Positions 34,010-42,090 of a stretch of DNA of 56,562 nt are shown in pieces. A program made the translations under genes and the position numbers. Within the stretch, counting starts at the first letter, position 1; the number at the start of each line of letters is the position of its first letter. This DNA comes from Actinomadura sp. 6K520 (lineage in GTDB: Bacteria > Actinomycetota > Actinomycetes > Streptosporangiales > Streptosporangiaceae). The stretch spans positions 1 through 56,562 of the forward strand of contig NZ_SMLC01000034.1 of the NCBI RefSeq assembly GCF_004349245.1, written 5' to 3'. The notes under the pieces are model-generated. The model was not told the DNA's origin, did no database searches, and worked only from the letters and a program-made list of their open reading frames with translations.

Positions 34010-35317
34010 TCAGGGCCGGGCGGGCCGCGGCGCACCGCGGGGCGCGGGCGCCGGGCGCCGGGTCAACCGGCGTCCGAGGCGCTGAGCAGGGAGTTCGACG
34101 TAGCGGTACGCCATCGCGGCGGAGAGCAGGACGACCGTGACCAGCACGACTCCCCAGCCGAGCCGGACGACGCCGGGGAGCTTCTGCGGATCGCCGCCCG
34201 CGGCGTACCAGACGCCCTGGATCACGAGCGGGTGCAGCAGGTAGACCGAGTAGCTGACCAGCCCGGACCACACGAGGAACCGGGGCATGGGCCTGGCGCG
34301 CAGGGCGAGCCCGCCCAGGAACGTCAGCCAGGCGGCGCCCACGGCGATGGACCAGTCGGCGCCGAGCGGGTCCGGGTTGGCGTGCAGCGCCCACCTCGTC
34401 GGGGCGCGCAGGCCCGCCGCCAGCGTGAGGACGGGGACGACCGAGACCATCGCGATGGCGGGCCAGGTGCGCAGCCGCCCGTCCTGGACGCCGCGTACGG
34501 CGGTCCCGGCGAACATCGTGGCGATGATGCACAGGCTCTCGATGGCGCCGATGCGGCTGTTGAGGACGAGCAGTGTGAGCGCGAGCGTCGCCACGACCGC
34601 TACCCCCGCCCGGCGCACCGGGCGCGGCCCGGCGAACATCGCGGCCAGCCCGCCGGCCATGAGCAGCACGGTGCCGAGGATCGTCCCGTCCGGCCACCGG
34701 GAGGCCAGCAGCCCGGACGGCAGCGCCACGCCCATGATCGCCGCGCCGACGCCGAAGCCCAGCGCCACCCGGGCGCTGGACCGGTGGACGCCCGCCACGA
34801 ACATCGCCGTCACCAGCAGGTAGAAGACCATCTCGTAGGACAGGGTCCAGAAGACGCTGAGGACGTTCGGCACGCCCAGCAGGTCCTGGAGCATCGTCAG
34901 GTGCGCGACGGCGGACGCCCAGGGCCGCTCGCCGAGCCCGCCGGGCAGCCCGTAGGAGACGCCGGCCGCGCCGAGCGCCAGCGCGAGCGCCACCGCCACC
35001 CCCCAGAGCGGGTACAGCCGGAAGAACCGCCCGGCCCAGAAGTGCCGGACGCTTCCGCGCCGCTCCAGGGAGAACGGCACGACGTAGCCGCTGACGAGGA
35101 AGAACACGAACACGCCGTACCGGCCGAAGTCGAACCAGGGGCTGGCCGTCCGGCGGACCTCGGGCAGCAGCACGTCGAGGGAGTGCTCGAAGACCACCAC
35201 CATGGCGGCAATGCCGCGCAGGGCGTCGAGCCAGTCCATCCGGGGCGCCGTCTCCGTGCGGGAGCCGGTCTTTCCTTGGGGTGGGGTCAGGGTGTTCGCC
35301 GCCATCCGGGCCACCAT
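34010..35317 (-). CDS. Acyltransferase-3 family membrane O-acyltransferase
   Basis: The protein has 435 residues with ten or so membrane helices. Family motifs: MDWLDALRGIAAMVVVFEHSL near the N-terminus (LDxLRGIA, catalytic His), GVFVFFLVSGYVVPFSLERR, RLYPLWG, FWTLSYEMVFYLLV, VSYSVYLLHPLV. These enzymes move acetyl or other acyl groups onto surface glycans, lipids or secreted products. ATG 35305 (GGTGG upstream) is an alternative start. It stands alone, so the target is unknown. Confidence 0.9.
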   Translation of the reverse strand: MVARMAANTLTPPQGKTGSRTETAPRMDWLDALRGIAAMVVVFEHSLDVLLPEVRRTASPWFDFGRYGVFVFFLVSGYVVPFSLERRGSVRHFWAGRFFRLYPLWGVAVALALALGAAGVSYGLPGGLGERPWASAVAHLTMLQDLLGVPNVLSVFWTLSYEMVFYLLVTAMFVAGVHRSSARVALGFGVGAAIMGVALPSGLLASRWPDGTILGTVLLMAGGLAAMFAGPRPVRRAGVAVVATLALTLLVLNSRIGAIESLCIIATMFAGTAVRGVQDGRLRTWPAIAMVSVVPVLTLAAGLRAPTRWALHANPDPLGADWSIAVGAAWLTFLGGLALRARPMPRFLVWSGLVSYSVYLLHPLVIQGVWYAAGGDPQKLPGVVRLGWGVVLVTVVLLSAAMAYRYVELPAQRLGRRLTRRPAPAPRGAPRPARP

Positions 35318-35479
35318 AGGCGCCGCCGGTTCCGGGATTCGACCGGGCGGAAGGGCCGGCGCTGACGCGGGCGCACCGCCGGCTGACTCAGCGTGACGGC
35401 CGCGGGGCGGCCGAAGGGCGCCGGGAGCAGGGCTGCCGCGAGCCCGGCGGGGACGCGGGCCGGCGGCCCCGGCGGCGAC

Positions 35480-35503
35480 GGAGTGTGATCAACCCCACAC
35501 TCC
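35480..35503 (-). terminator. Terminator of the second PF04672 gene
   Basis: GGAGTGTG (35480-35487) and CACACTCC (35496-35503) form an 8-bp stem with an 8-base loop, 21 bases past the stop of the minus-strand methyltransferase. Confidence 0.55.
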
Positions 35504-35524
35504 CCGCCGGGCCGGGCGGGACGG

Positions 35525-36322
35525 TCAGCGGACGCCCACGGTGCCGTACATGATCGCCTCGGGTGCCGCCGCCCGGAACGCGGCGCCCGGATGGCCGCCG
35601 CCGAGCGGGACGAGGCCGGGCGACAGCGGGCGGTACGGCCCGAGCAGCCGCGCGATCTCCCCGGCGCCGCGGGGGATCAGCGGGACGGTGCCCGCCTCCC
35701 GGTGGCGCCGCGCGGCCTCGGCGATCGCGGCCGGCGCGAAGTCGGCGGTGGCGTGCGAGACGACCACGGCGCTGCCGGGCGCGGCCGTGCCCGCCAGCGC
35801 GGCGACGAGGCCCCCGGCGGCGGGCAGGTGGTGCAGGACCGAGGAGAAGACGAACGCGACCGGTTCGGACGGGTCGATGAGGCGGCGCACTTCCGGGCTG
35901 CCGAGGATCGCCGCGGCGTCGCGGACGTCGGCCCGCAGCGCGGCGATGTTGCCGCCGTCGAGCAGCAGCGCGCGGGCGTGCGCGATGACGAGCGGGTCGT
36001 CGTCGACGTAGACCACGCGGCTGCCGCCGATGTGCCGGGCGGCCATCTGGTGCAGGTTGTCGTCCTTGGGCAGCCCGCAGCCGAGGTCGACGAACTGGCG
36101 GACGCCGCGGCCGGCCAGCAGCCGCACGGCGCGGCCGAGGAAGCCGCGGTCGGCGCGGGCCGCGTCCGCCGCCTGGGGCAGGACCTCCAGGATCCGGTGG
36201 GCGAGCTCGCGGTCGGCGGCGTAGTGGTCCTTGCCGCCGAGGAGGTAGTCCTGGACGCGGGCCGACGCGGGCCTGTGCAGCGCGAGGACCGTCTCCGGGG
36301 CCCGCGTGGCGGCCGTCGTCAT
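35525..36322 (-). CDS. SAM-dependent methyltransferase of the PF04672 family
   Basis: The protein has 265 residues from ATG 36322 (AGGTGA upstream; an upstream GTG lacks a ribosome site). It has PASARVQDYLLGGKDHYAADRELA, then RAVRLLAGRGVRQFVDLGCGLPKDDNLHQMA (full SAM loop DLGCGLP), VVYVDDDPLVIAHARALL, and FVFSSVLHHLPA. It is the second member in the window; unlike the one at 5390 it keeps the canonical glycine-rich loop. Function is unknown for the family. Confidence 0.9.
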   Translation of the reverse strand: MTTAATRAPETVLALHRPASARVQDYLLGGKDHYAADRELAHRILEVLPQAADAARADRGFLGRAVRLLAGRGVRQFVDLGCGLPKDDNLHQMAARHIGGSRVVYVDDDPLVIAHARALLLDGGNIAALRADVRDAAAILGSPEVRRLIDPSEPVAFVFSSVLHHLPAAGGLVAALAGTAAPGSAVVVSHATADFAPAAIAEAARRHREAGTVPLIPRGAGEIARLLGPYRPLSPGLVPLGGGHPGAAFRAAAPEAIMYGTVGVR

Positions 36323-36397
36323 GTCGTTTTCACCTGTCGCCTTCACAGAGGGGAGCGGTGTGCCGGCTCCTTCGACGGTAGCCGCCGGGATCGGGGC

Positions 36398-36841
36398 TCA
36401 GCCGCGGCCCCGGCGCCCGGCGCGGGCCCGGCCGAGCTCCTCCAGCAGGAGCGCGGTGCCGATGCCGATGAGCCAGGTGTCCTTGGCGAGCCCGATGCCC
36501 TGCGTGGTGGGACGCAGCCCGCCGGGCTCCCGCATGCCGGGTATCCGCAGGTACAGGCCCGTCAGCCCGCCCGCGAACGCGGTGAGCGCGGCGCCGGCGA
36601 CCGCCGACGGGACCACCGGCAGGATCAGGGCGGTGCCGAGCGCGACCTCGGTCCTCCCGAGGTTGCGGGTGAAGTCCCGCGGGTCCTGCGACTCCAGGAC
36701 CGGGTAGGCGGTCTTGGCCGTGCCGTGGGTCTGCTCCGCCGCCTCTTCGTCGCCCTTGAGCTTCGACACGCCGGAGTTCAGGACGAACGCCCCGACGATC
36801 AAGCGGACGGGCAGCTGGTGAGCGCGAACGAGAAAACGCAT
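36398..36841 (-). CDS. DoxX-family small membrane protein
   Basis: The protein has 147 residues with about four hydrophobic helices (LPVRLIVGAFVLNSGVSKL, NLGRTEVALGTALILPVVPSAVAGAALTAFAGGLTGLYL, IGIGTALLLEELG). The RxxxGxxFxxxGxxKL-like start fits DoxX, a quinone/redox-related family with vague function. It reads away from the gene at 37077. Confidence 0.75.
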   Translation of the reverse strand: MRFLVRAHQLPVRLIVGAFVLNSGVSKLKGDEEAAEQTHGTAKTAYPVLESQDPRDFTRNLGRTEVALGTALILPVVPSAVAGAALTAFAGGLTGLYLRIPGMREPGGLRPTTQGIGLAKDTWLIGIGTALLLEELGRARAGRRGRG

Positions 36842-37076
36842 CGTTCCCCATAACGATCGGGTGGGTCAGGCAGCCCGGATGATTCCCGTGGTGCGCCCGC
36901 TACACCTGGAACCGGGTCAATTCTCGACATTCCGCGCGGTACCCCGCGGGGAGCAGGCGCCGGGCACCGGACTGCGCCGAGGGGAGCAGCACGGGTGCAT
37001 CCGGTCGTCCGACGACCGCGCCCGTGATGCCCCTGGACGATCGGGACGTCGGCACCGGAAACCAGGGAGCATTGAG

Positions 37077-37637
37077 ATGCCCGTCCTCCAGACACCGCCG
37101 CCCGCCACCGCCGCCACCCCCGCCGCGCAGCGGTGGCGGCCCCGGCCGGCCACCCGCAAGCTGCTCACGGTCGTGCACGTCGTCTCGTCCGTCGCGCTGG
37201 TGGGGGAGGTGTGGGGCCTGGTGCTCCTCAACCTCACCGCGACGCTGACCGCCGACGGGACGCTCGCGAACTCCGCCTACCGGCTCATGGGCGTGCTGGT
37301 GTTCGGCGGCGGCATCCCCCTCAGCCTCACCGCCCTGGCCAGCGGCATCGCGCTCGCGCTCGGCAGCAGGTGGGGTCTCGCCCGCCACTACTGGGTGTTC
37401 GCGAAGCTGCTGCTGCTGATCGGGGTGATCCTCGCCGGGATGCTGCTGTTCACGCCGGAGGGCATGGCGGACGCCACCGCCGGTGGCGCGGCACCCCCGG
37501 CCGGGCGGGGATGGTGGCAGGTCGCGGTCGTCTCCGGCCAGCTCGCGATGCTCCTCACCGCCACGGCCCTGTCGGTGTTCAAGCCGCGCCGCCGCATCAC
37601 CTGGCGCCGCCCCGGGGCAGCGGCGGCCCGGTCCTGA
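37077..37637 (+). CDS. Four-helix membrane protein, DUF2269-like
   Basis: The protein has 186 residues from ATG 37077 (GGGAG 8 bases upstream). After a Pro/Ala N-terminus come four membrane segments (LLTVVHVVSSVALVGEVWGLVLLNL, LMGVLVFGGGIPLSLTALASGIALAL, VFAKLLLLIGVILAGMLLF, VAVVSGQLAMLLTATALSVF) and a basic tail. The HVVSS and GxxxAL pattern is like DUF2269 integral proteins. No function can be assigned. Confidence 0.7.
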   Translation: MPVLQTPPPATAATPAAQRWRPRPATRKLLTVVHVVSSVALVGEVWGLVLLNLTATLTADGTLANSAYRLMGVLVFGGGIPLSLTALASGIALALGSRWGLARHYWVFAKLLLLIGVILAGMLLFTPEGMADATAGGAAPPAGRGWWQVAVVSGQLAMLLTATALSVFKPRRRITWRRPGAAAARS

Positions 37638-37658
37638 CGCGGCCCTGGCGCGGTGCTC

Positions 37659-38606
37659 TCACGTGCGCATGTAGACGCGGATCGCGGTGCCGTCCGGGCC
37701 GGTGTGGACGCGGACGAGGTCGGCCAGGTGGTGGACCATGAGGATCCCCCGGCCGCCGTTGGGGCTCATGTCGGCGGGACGGCGGCCGGCGAGCGGGTCG
37801 GTGATCGTCCCGGCGTCCCGGACCTCGCAGAGGACGTGGCCGTTCTCCGCCCACAGCCGCGCGGTTCCCGAGCCGCCGCCGTGCAGGCAGGAGTTGGCGG
37901 CCAGTTCGTTCACGGCGAGTTCCAGGTCGCCGACCGTGTCCGGGCGGAGGCCGAAGCGGGCGCCCCAGCGGCAGGCGAACTCGCGGACGATGGGCAGCGC
38001 GTCCAGGTCGAAGCGCATCGAGACCGCGCCCCGCGGTTCCGGGAACGGCCGGTTGTAGGCGCGCACGACGCGGTCGGGCGCGTAGTCCCCGCTCGCGTGC
38101 TCACCGCGGCGGTCGATCACGACGGGGTGGGTGGCGCGGGCGTCGGCGAGCACGCCCGGGTCCAGGCCGGCGACGTCGTAGGGGCACAGGATCGACACCC
38201 CGCGGCCCGCGAACGCCATGTTGATCAGCGCCTCGTGCTGGGCGCAGGCCGGGTACTCGTCGGCCGTCCGGCCGGGCCATATCGGCTCACCGATGATCCG
38301 GACGCGCCCGGCGGTGTGCCGGTCGGCGAACTCGCGCAGCACGCCCGGGATGATGCGGCCCGGGTTGCGCCCCGCTTCGGTCATGTCCAGCCAGGTCACC
38401 TCGGCGGCCGCGGCGCCGAGCGCCTCGCGCAGCAGTGCGAGGCGGGCCGGCGGCGCCGCGACGGCGACGGGCTCGCCGGCTGCACGGCCCGCGCGCACGA
38501 ACGGCACGGTGCCGGCGAGGTACTCGTCGGCGTCGCGGTAGAAGAGGGCGGGATGGACGAAAGCGCCACCGTTCACCGTGCGCGGCCTCTGGGGCGCGAG
38601 GCTCAT
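37659..38606 (-). CDS. MEDS-domain plus HATPase (RsbW-like) anti-sigma/kinase protein
   Basis: The protein has 315 residues. Residues about 17-180 form a MEDS (DcmR sensory) domain (FVHPALFYRDADEYLAGTVPFVRAGRAAGEPVAVAAPP, ILCPYDVAGLDP). Residues about 195-315 form an RsbW-type ATPase: DLELAVNELAANSCLHGGGSGTARLW (N-box), VRDAGTI, NGGRGILMVHHLADLVRV. This actinobacterial architecture is thought to tie a sensory input to anti-sigma-factor kinase activity. Partners would be STAS proteins such as the one at 12589. No sigma gene is adjacent. Confidence 0.88.
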   Translation of the reverse strand: MSLAPQRPRTVNGGAFVHPALFYRDADEYLAGTVPFVRAGRAAGEPVAVAAPPARLALLREALGAAAAEVTWLDMTEAGRNPGRIIPGVLREFADRHTAGRVRIIGEPIWPGRTADEYPACAQHEALINMAFAGRGVSILCPYDVAGLDPGVLADARATHPVVIDRRGEHASGDYAPDRVVRAYNRPFPEPRGAVSMRFDLDALPIVREFACRWGARFGLRPDTVGDLELAVNELAANSCLHGGGSGTARLWAENGHVLCEVRDAGTITDPLAGRRPADMSPNGGRGILMVHHLADLVRVHTGPDGTAIRVYMRT

Positions 38607-38847
38607 GGCGCGGTCACTCCATTCGGGCCTGTTCTCGGAATCATGTGTTCCCAGCGAGCGTACGCGGAGGACACCATCGCGCGAGACCGGCCCACACGTG
38701 CATCCCCCGAGGTAAAGCTGATCTTTCGTTGACGACGATCAACTCACGACTACCCGGAGATGAGCGCCGAAAAACGGACGATACCCGGGAAATCACGTTC
38801 GGCGATCATCGAATCGCTTCCGCCACCGCCGACCGGCTCGCGCCCGG

Positions 38848-39936
38848 TCACCGGCCGCGCAGGATCGCGGCGTCGACCACGTCGGTCAGCCGGCCGCGCC
38901 GGCGGTAGGCGCCGCGCTGCCGCTCGGCGCCGGTCCCGTCCGTCAGCAGCCGGCGGACGCCGCCGGCGACGGCGCCGAGGTCGCCGCTGTCGCGCAGCGC
39001 GGGCAGCACGTGCGCCAGCAGGTCGCCGGCCAGTTCCCGGTGACCGGCGGGGCGGCCCGTGCGCACGTCCATCCCCGTCCCGGCGAGGCCGTCCCGCGCG
39101 GCCAGCCAGTACGCCGCGCGCAGCATCTCCTGGGACGGGTCGGGCGCCCGCTCGCCGGCGTCCACCGCGGCGGCCGAGACCTGCACCAGCGCCCGGATCA
39201 GCGCGGCGAACGCGGCGGCGTCCGCGGCGGTCGGGGCGACGTCGGCGAGCCGGATCTCCACGGTGGGCAGCCGCGCCGACGGCCGCACGTCCCAGAAGAT
39301 CGTGCCGGTGTCCATCAGGGCGCCGCAGCCGAGCAGCGTCCCGACGAGGTCGTCGTAGTGCGCCGCCGACTCGAAGTACGGCGGCGGGCCCGCGACCGGC
39401 CACCGCGCCCACGCCATCACCCGCCAGCAGGCGTGGCCGGTGTCGCGTCCGGCCCAGTACGGCGAATTGGCCGTCAGCGCCAGCAGCGTCGGCAGCCAGG
39501 GGCGCAGGTGGTTGCTCACCTGGACCGCGCGCTCCCGGTCGGGCATCTCGACGTGGACGTGGCAGGAGCAGATGCTCTGCTCGTCGTCCAGGGCGCGGTA
39601 GACCGCGCGGCTCTCGGCGTAGCGGGGACCGGCGGCGATCGGCGCGGGGATCACCTCCCCCAGGACGGGCGTTCCGGTCGCGGCGAGCCGCACGCCCTCG
39701 GCCGCCGCGGCGGCGGCCATGGCCGACCGCATCGACCGGATCTGCTCGTCGAGCTTTCCCAGGTCGTCGCACGGCGGGGTCTTGGCCTCGGCGAGGAAGT
39801 CGACCAGCTCGGTCGAGGCGCGCTCGCCGAGCGCCGCGGTCGCCCGCCGCACGACGGCGGCGGCCCGGGGAACGACCTGCCGGGAGACGGGATCGACGAC
39901 GAAGTACTCTTCCTCGATTCCGAGTCGCAGGGGCAT
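38848..39936 (-). CDS. ybdK: YbdK-type carboxylate-amine (glutamate-cysteine) ligase
   Basis: The protein has 362 residues from ATG 39936 (AGAGGTGG upstream). GCS2 family: MPLRLGIEEEYFVVDP, ELVDFLAEAKTPPCDDL, CHVHVEMPDRERAVQVSNHLRPWLPTLLALTANSPYWAGRDTGHACWR, IFWDVRPSARLPTVEIRLADVAPT. The enzyme makes an amide between a carboxylate and amine using ATP; E. coli YbdK has weak gamma-glutamylcysteine synthetase activity. Actinomycetes use mycothiol, so the physiological substrate is unclear. Confidence 0.9.
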   Translation of the reverse strand: MPLRLGIEEEYFVVDPVSRQVVPRAAAVVRRATAALGERASTELVDFLAEAKTPPCDDLGKLDEQIRSMRSAMAAAAAAEGVRLAATGTPVLGEVIPAPIAAGPRYAESRAVYRALDDEQSICSCHVHVEMPDRERAVQVSNHLRPWLPTLLALTANSPYWAGRDTGHACWRVMAWARWPVAGPPPYFESAAHYDDLVGTLLGCGALMDTGTIFWDVRPSARLPTVEIRLADVAPTAADAAAFAALIRALVQVSAAAVDAGERAPDPSQEMLRAAYWLAARDGLAGTGMDVRTGRPAGHRELAGDLLAHVLPALRDSGDLGAVAGGVRRLLTDGTGAERQRGAYRRRGRLTDVVDAAILRGR

Positions 39937-40124
39937 CCCACCACCTCTGGCTCGGGGCGACGCGGGCGGCCACTTCCCTTCGACGGTACGTCGTCGCCGC
40001 CCCGTCCGCACCCCGCCGGCGGGCGGCGGGGAAGACCCCGGGGACCCTCTTTACCCCCTTTTGATCCGCTGTTCAGCGGGCAGGACCAGGGGAGGCGCCG
40101 CGCAAGGCGAGGAAGGTGGTTCCC

Positions 40125-40253
40125 GTGTCCGGATCGGCTCTGTTCGGCGTGCTGGCCATCCTGGCCGCCGTCGCGATCTTCGTCCTGGTGGGGCTGTTCT
40201 ACCTGGGTGACCGGGGGGAGGGCCCGCCGGACGGCTCGGACCGCGGCCGCTGA
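40125..40253 (+). CDS. 42-residue single-span membrane peptide
   Basis: GTG 40125 follows a good ribosome site (GGAAGGTGG). The short product MSGSALFGVLAILAAVAIFV, then LVGLFYLGDRGEGPPDG and a polar tail, is one hydrophobic helix with a charged C-terminus. It may be a small membrane regulator. No family is recognised. Confidence 0.55.
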   Translation: MSGSALFGVLAILAAVAIFVLVGLFYLGDRGEGPPDGSDRGR

Positions 40254-40259
40254 GCCGGG

Positions 40260-40442
40260 TCAGGGGCCGGAATCGACGAACAGCAGCGAGAGCGCGATCA
40301 GGTGGGTGACGACCACGACCCCCATGCTGACGAAGAACAGCATCTTGGCGGGGGCGTGCGGGAACACCCTGCCCGCCTTGAGCGGCCCGCGCTCGCGCTG
40401 CCGCGCGGCGATGCGCTCTTCGATGGGAGGGCGGCCGAACAA
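40260..40442 (-). CDS. 60-residue membrane protein
   Basis: TTG start at 40442, two bases past the stop of the upstream membrane gene, which suggests coupling. A basic N-terminus (PIEERIAARQRERGPLKAGRV) precedes one helix (MLFFVSMGVVVVTHLIALSLLFV). The function is unknown. Confidence 0.55.
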   Translation of the reverse strand: MFGRPPIEERIAARQRERGPLKAGRVFPHAPAKMLFFVSMGVVVVTHLIALSLLFVDSGP

Positions 40443-40444
40443 CG

Positions 40445-40654
40445 CTACAGCCGCGGCTCGTCGACGACGACGTCGGTCATGATGTCGACGGCCAGGGCGA
40501 TGATGCCGCCGAGCACCGTCACCGCCGCGCCGATCCCGAAGACGATCCAGTCGGGGCCCATGACGATGCCGACGCCGCCGATGATGAACCCGATGAAGAT
40601 GATGCTCACGGCGACCCAGGACTTGGGGCGCCCGGCGTGGCTGCCAGTCGACAT
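40445..40654 (-). CDS. HGxxPAAW-like small membrane protein
   Basis: The protein has 69 residues from ATG 40654. MSTGSHAGRPKSWVAVSIIFIGFIIGGVGIVMG has the HAGRPKSW start resembling the HGxxPAAW actinobacterial family, with two hydrophobic helices and an acidic C-terminus. It is probably co-transcribed with the 60-residue protein that follows. No function is known. Confidence 0.65.
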   Translation of the reverse strand: MSTGSHAGRPKSWVAVSIIFIGFIIGGVGIVMGPDWIVFGIGAAVTVLGGIIALAVDIMTDVVVDEPRL

Positions 40655-40790
40655 GCGTCTCGTCTTCCTCACACGGTTCCGTTGGGGCCTACGGCGCCGA
40701 ACTTTAGCAACGCCCCTCACCAGAAGCTCCTGCGGGGTGGGCCGTATCCCCCTCGGGCCGGGGACCGGGGGCCGGGCCGGGAGCGGGGCG

Positions 40791-41969
40791 TCAGACGAAG
40801 GCGCCCATCCCGGTCGCCGCGCGCCCGACGATCAGAGTGTTGATCTCCCGGGTGCCCTCGTAGGAGTAGAGCGCCTCGGCATCGGCGACGTACCGGCCGA
40901 TGCCGTAGTCGAGGACGATGCCGTTGCCGGCCATCAGCTCGCGGGCCCACCCGACCACCTCCCGCATGCGGGTGGTGCAGTGGGCCTTCGCGAGCGCCGA
41001 GTGCTCGTCGCGGTAGAGGCCCTCGTCCTGCAGCTGGGCGAGCCGCACCACCATCCCGAGCGAGGAGGTGACGTTCCCGAGCATCCTGACCAGCAGGTCC
41101 TGGACGAGCTGGAACTTGGCGATCGGCCGGCCGAACTGCTCGCGCTCCACGGCGTAGTCGCGGGCGAGCTCGTAGGCGGCGAGCATGACGCCGACGGCCT
41201 GCCAGGCGACGCCGCTGCGGGTGCGGCGCAGGATCGCGGCGGTGTCCTTGAAACCGTTCGCCCCCGCGAGCCGGTCGGCCTCGGGGACGCGGCAGTCCGC
41301 CAGCACGATGTCGGCGTTCTGCACCGTCCGCAGGGCGATCTTGTGCTCGATCCGGGTGGCGGTGAACCCGGGCGCGTCCTTGCCGACGACGAAGCCCTTC
41401 ACCTGGTCGTCGGCCTCGTCCCGGGCCCAGACGACGGTGTGGTCGGCGAACGTCGCGTTGCCGATCCACCGCTTCGCGCCGTTCAGCACCCACGTGTCGC
41501 CGTCGCGGCGCGCGGTGGTGCGGAGCCCGAGCGCCACGTCCGAACCGCCCTCCGGCTCGGTGAGCGCGAACGCGCCGATCTTCTCCATGCGCCCCATCGC
41601 GGGCAGCCATCGCTCGCGCTGCTCCGGCGAGCCGCACCGGCCGATGCTGCCCATCGCGAGGCCGGTGTGGACGCCGAAGAACGTGGCCATGGACGGGTCC
41701 ACCCGCGCCATGTCCATCGCCAGGAACCCGGTGAGCAGGCTGCTCGGCTTCTCGCCCGGGCACTCGTCGTGGGCGAGCCCGGCGATGCCGAGCTCGCCGA
41801 ACCCGGGGATCAGGTCGAACGGGAACTCCGCCCGCGCCCAGCAGTCGTTCGCGATCGGCGCGACCTTCGCCTCCAGGAAGGCGCGTACCCGCCCGACGAT
41901 CTCCTTCTCGCGATCGTCGAGGAGTTCCTGCATGTGGTAGAGGTCACCGGGGAGGGAGTCCAAGGTCAT
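40791..41969 (-). CDS. Acyl-CoA dehydrogenase, glutaryl-CoA dehydrogenase-like
   Basis: The protein has 392 residues from ATG 41969 (GGGGGG ribosome site). Flavin dehydrogenase fold: GAFALTEPEGGSDVA, WVLNGAKRWIGNATFADHTVVWARDE, ALRTVQNADIVLADCRVP, YAVEREQFGRPIAKFQLVQD, and the catalytic Glu in EALYSYEGTREINTLIVGRAATG. The RWIGN and YEGTREIN motifs are those of glutaryl-CoA dehydrogenases, but other acyl-CoAs are possible. It is divergent from the methylmalonyl-CoA mutase operon, consistent with joint acyl-CoA breakdown. Confidence 0.9.
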   Translation of the reverse strand: MTLDSLPGDLYHMQELLDDREKEIVGRVRAFLEAKVAPIANDCWARAEFPFDLIPGFGELGIAGLAHDECPGEKPSSLLTGFLAMDMARVDPSMATFFGVHTGLAMGSIGRCGSPEQRERWLPAMGRMEKIGAFALTEPEGGSDVALGLRTTARRDGDTWVLNGAKRWIGNATFADHTVVWARDEADDQVKGFVVGKDAPGFTATRIEHKIALRTVQNADIVLADCRVPEADRLAGANGFKDTAAILRRTRSGVAWQAVGVMLAAYELARDYAVEREQFGRPIAKFQLVQDLLVRMLGNVTSSLGMVVRLAQLQDEGLYRDEHSALAKAHCTTRMREVVGWARELMAGNGIVLDYGIGRYVADAEALYSYEGTREINTLIVGRAATGMGAFV

Positions 41970-42005
41970 GGCACCCCCCTTCCCGGACGCCGCACCGCTA
42001 ACCGG

Positions 42006-42033
42006 GGCGCCGGGCCCGCGCGGGCCCGGCGCC
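42006..42033. promoter_or_regulatory. 28-bp perfect palindrome between the acyl-CoA dehydrogenase and mutA
   Basis: The palindrome consists of two 12-base arms (GGCGCCGGGCCC and GGGCCCGGCGCC) around GCGC, itself palindromic. It lies 37 bases upstream of the dehydrogenase start and 57 bases upstream of mutA. No gene ends here, so it is not a terminator of a neighbour; an operator or leader hairpin is likely. Confidence 0.6.
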
Positions 42034-42090
42034 GTCCTCACCGGGACCCGCTTCAGAGCGGCGTTCGGTCGCTCGCCTACGATCCAGGGC

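Noticed and set aside
41970..42090. Cobalamin riboswitch before mutA
   Set aside because: The gap is too short and has no B12-box-like segment.
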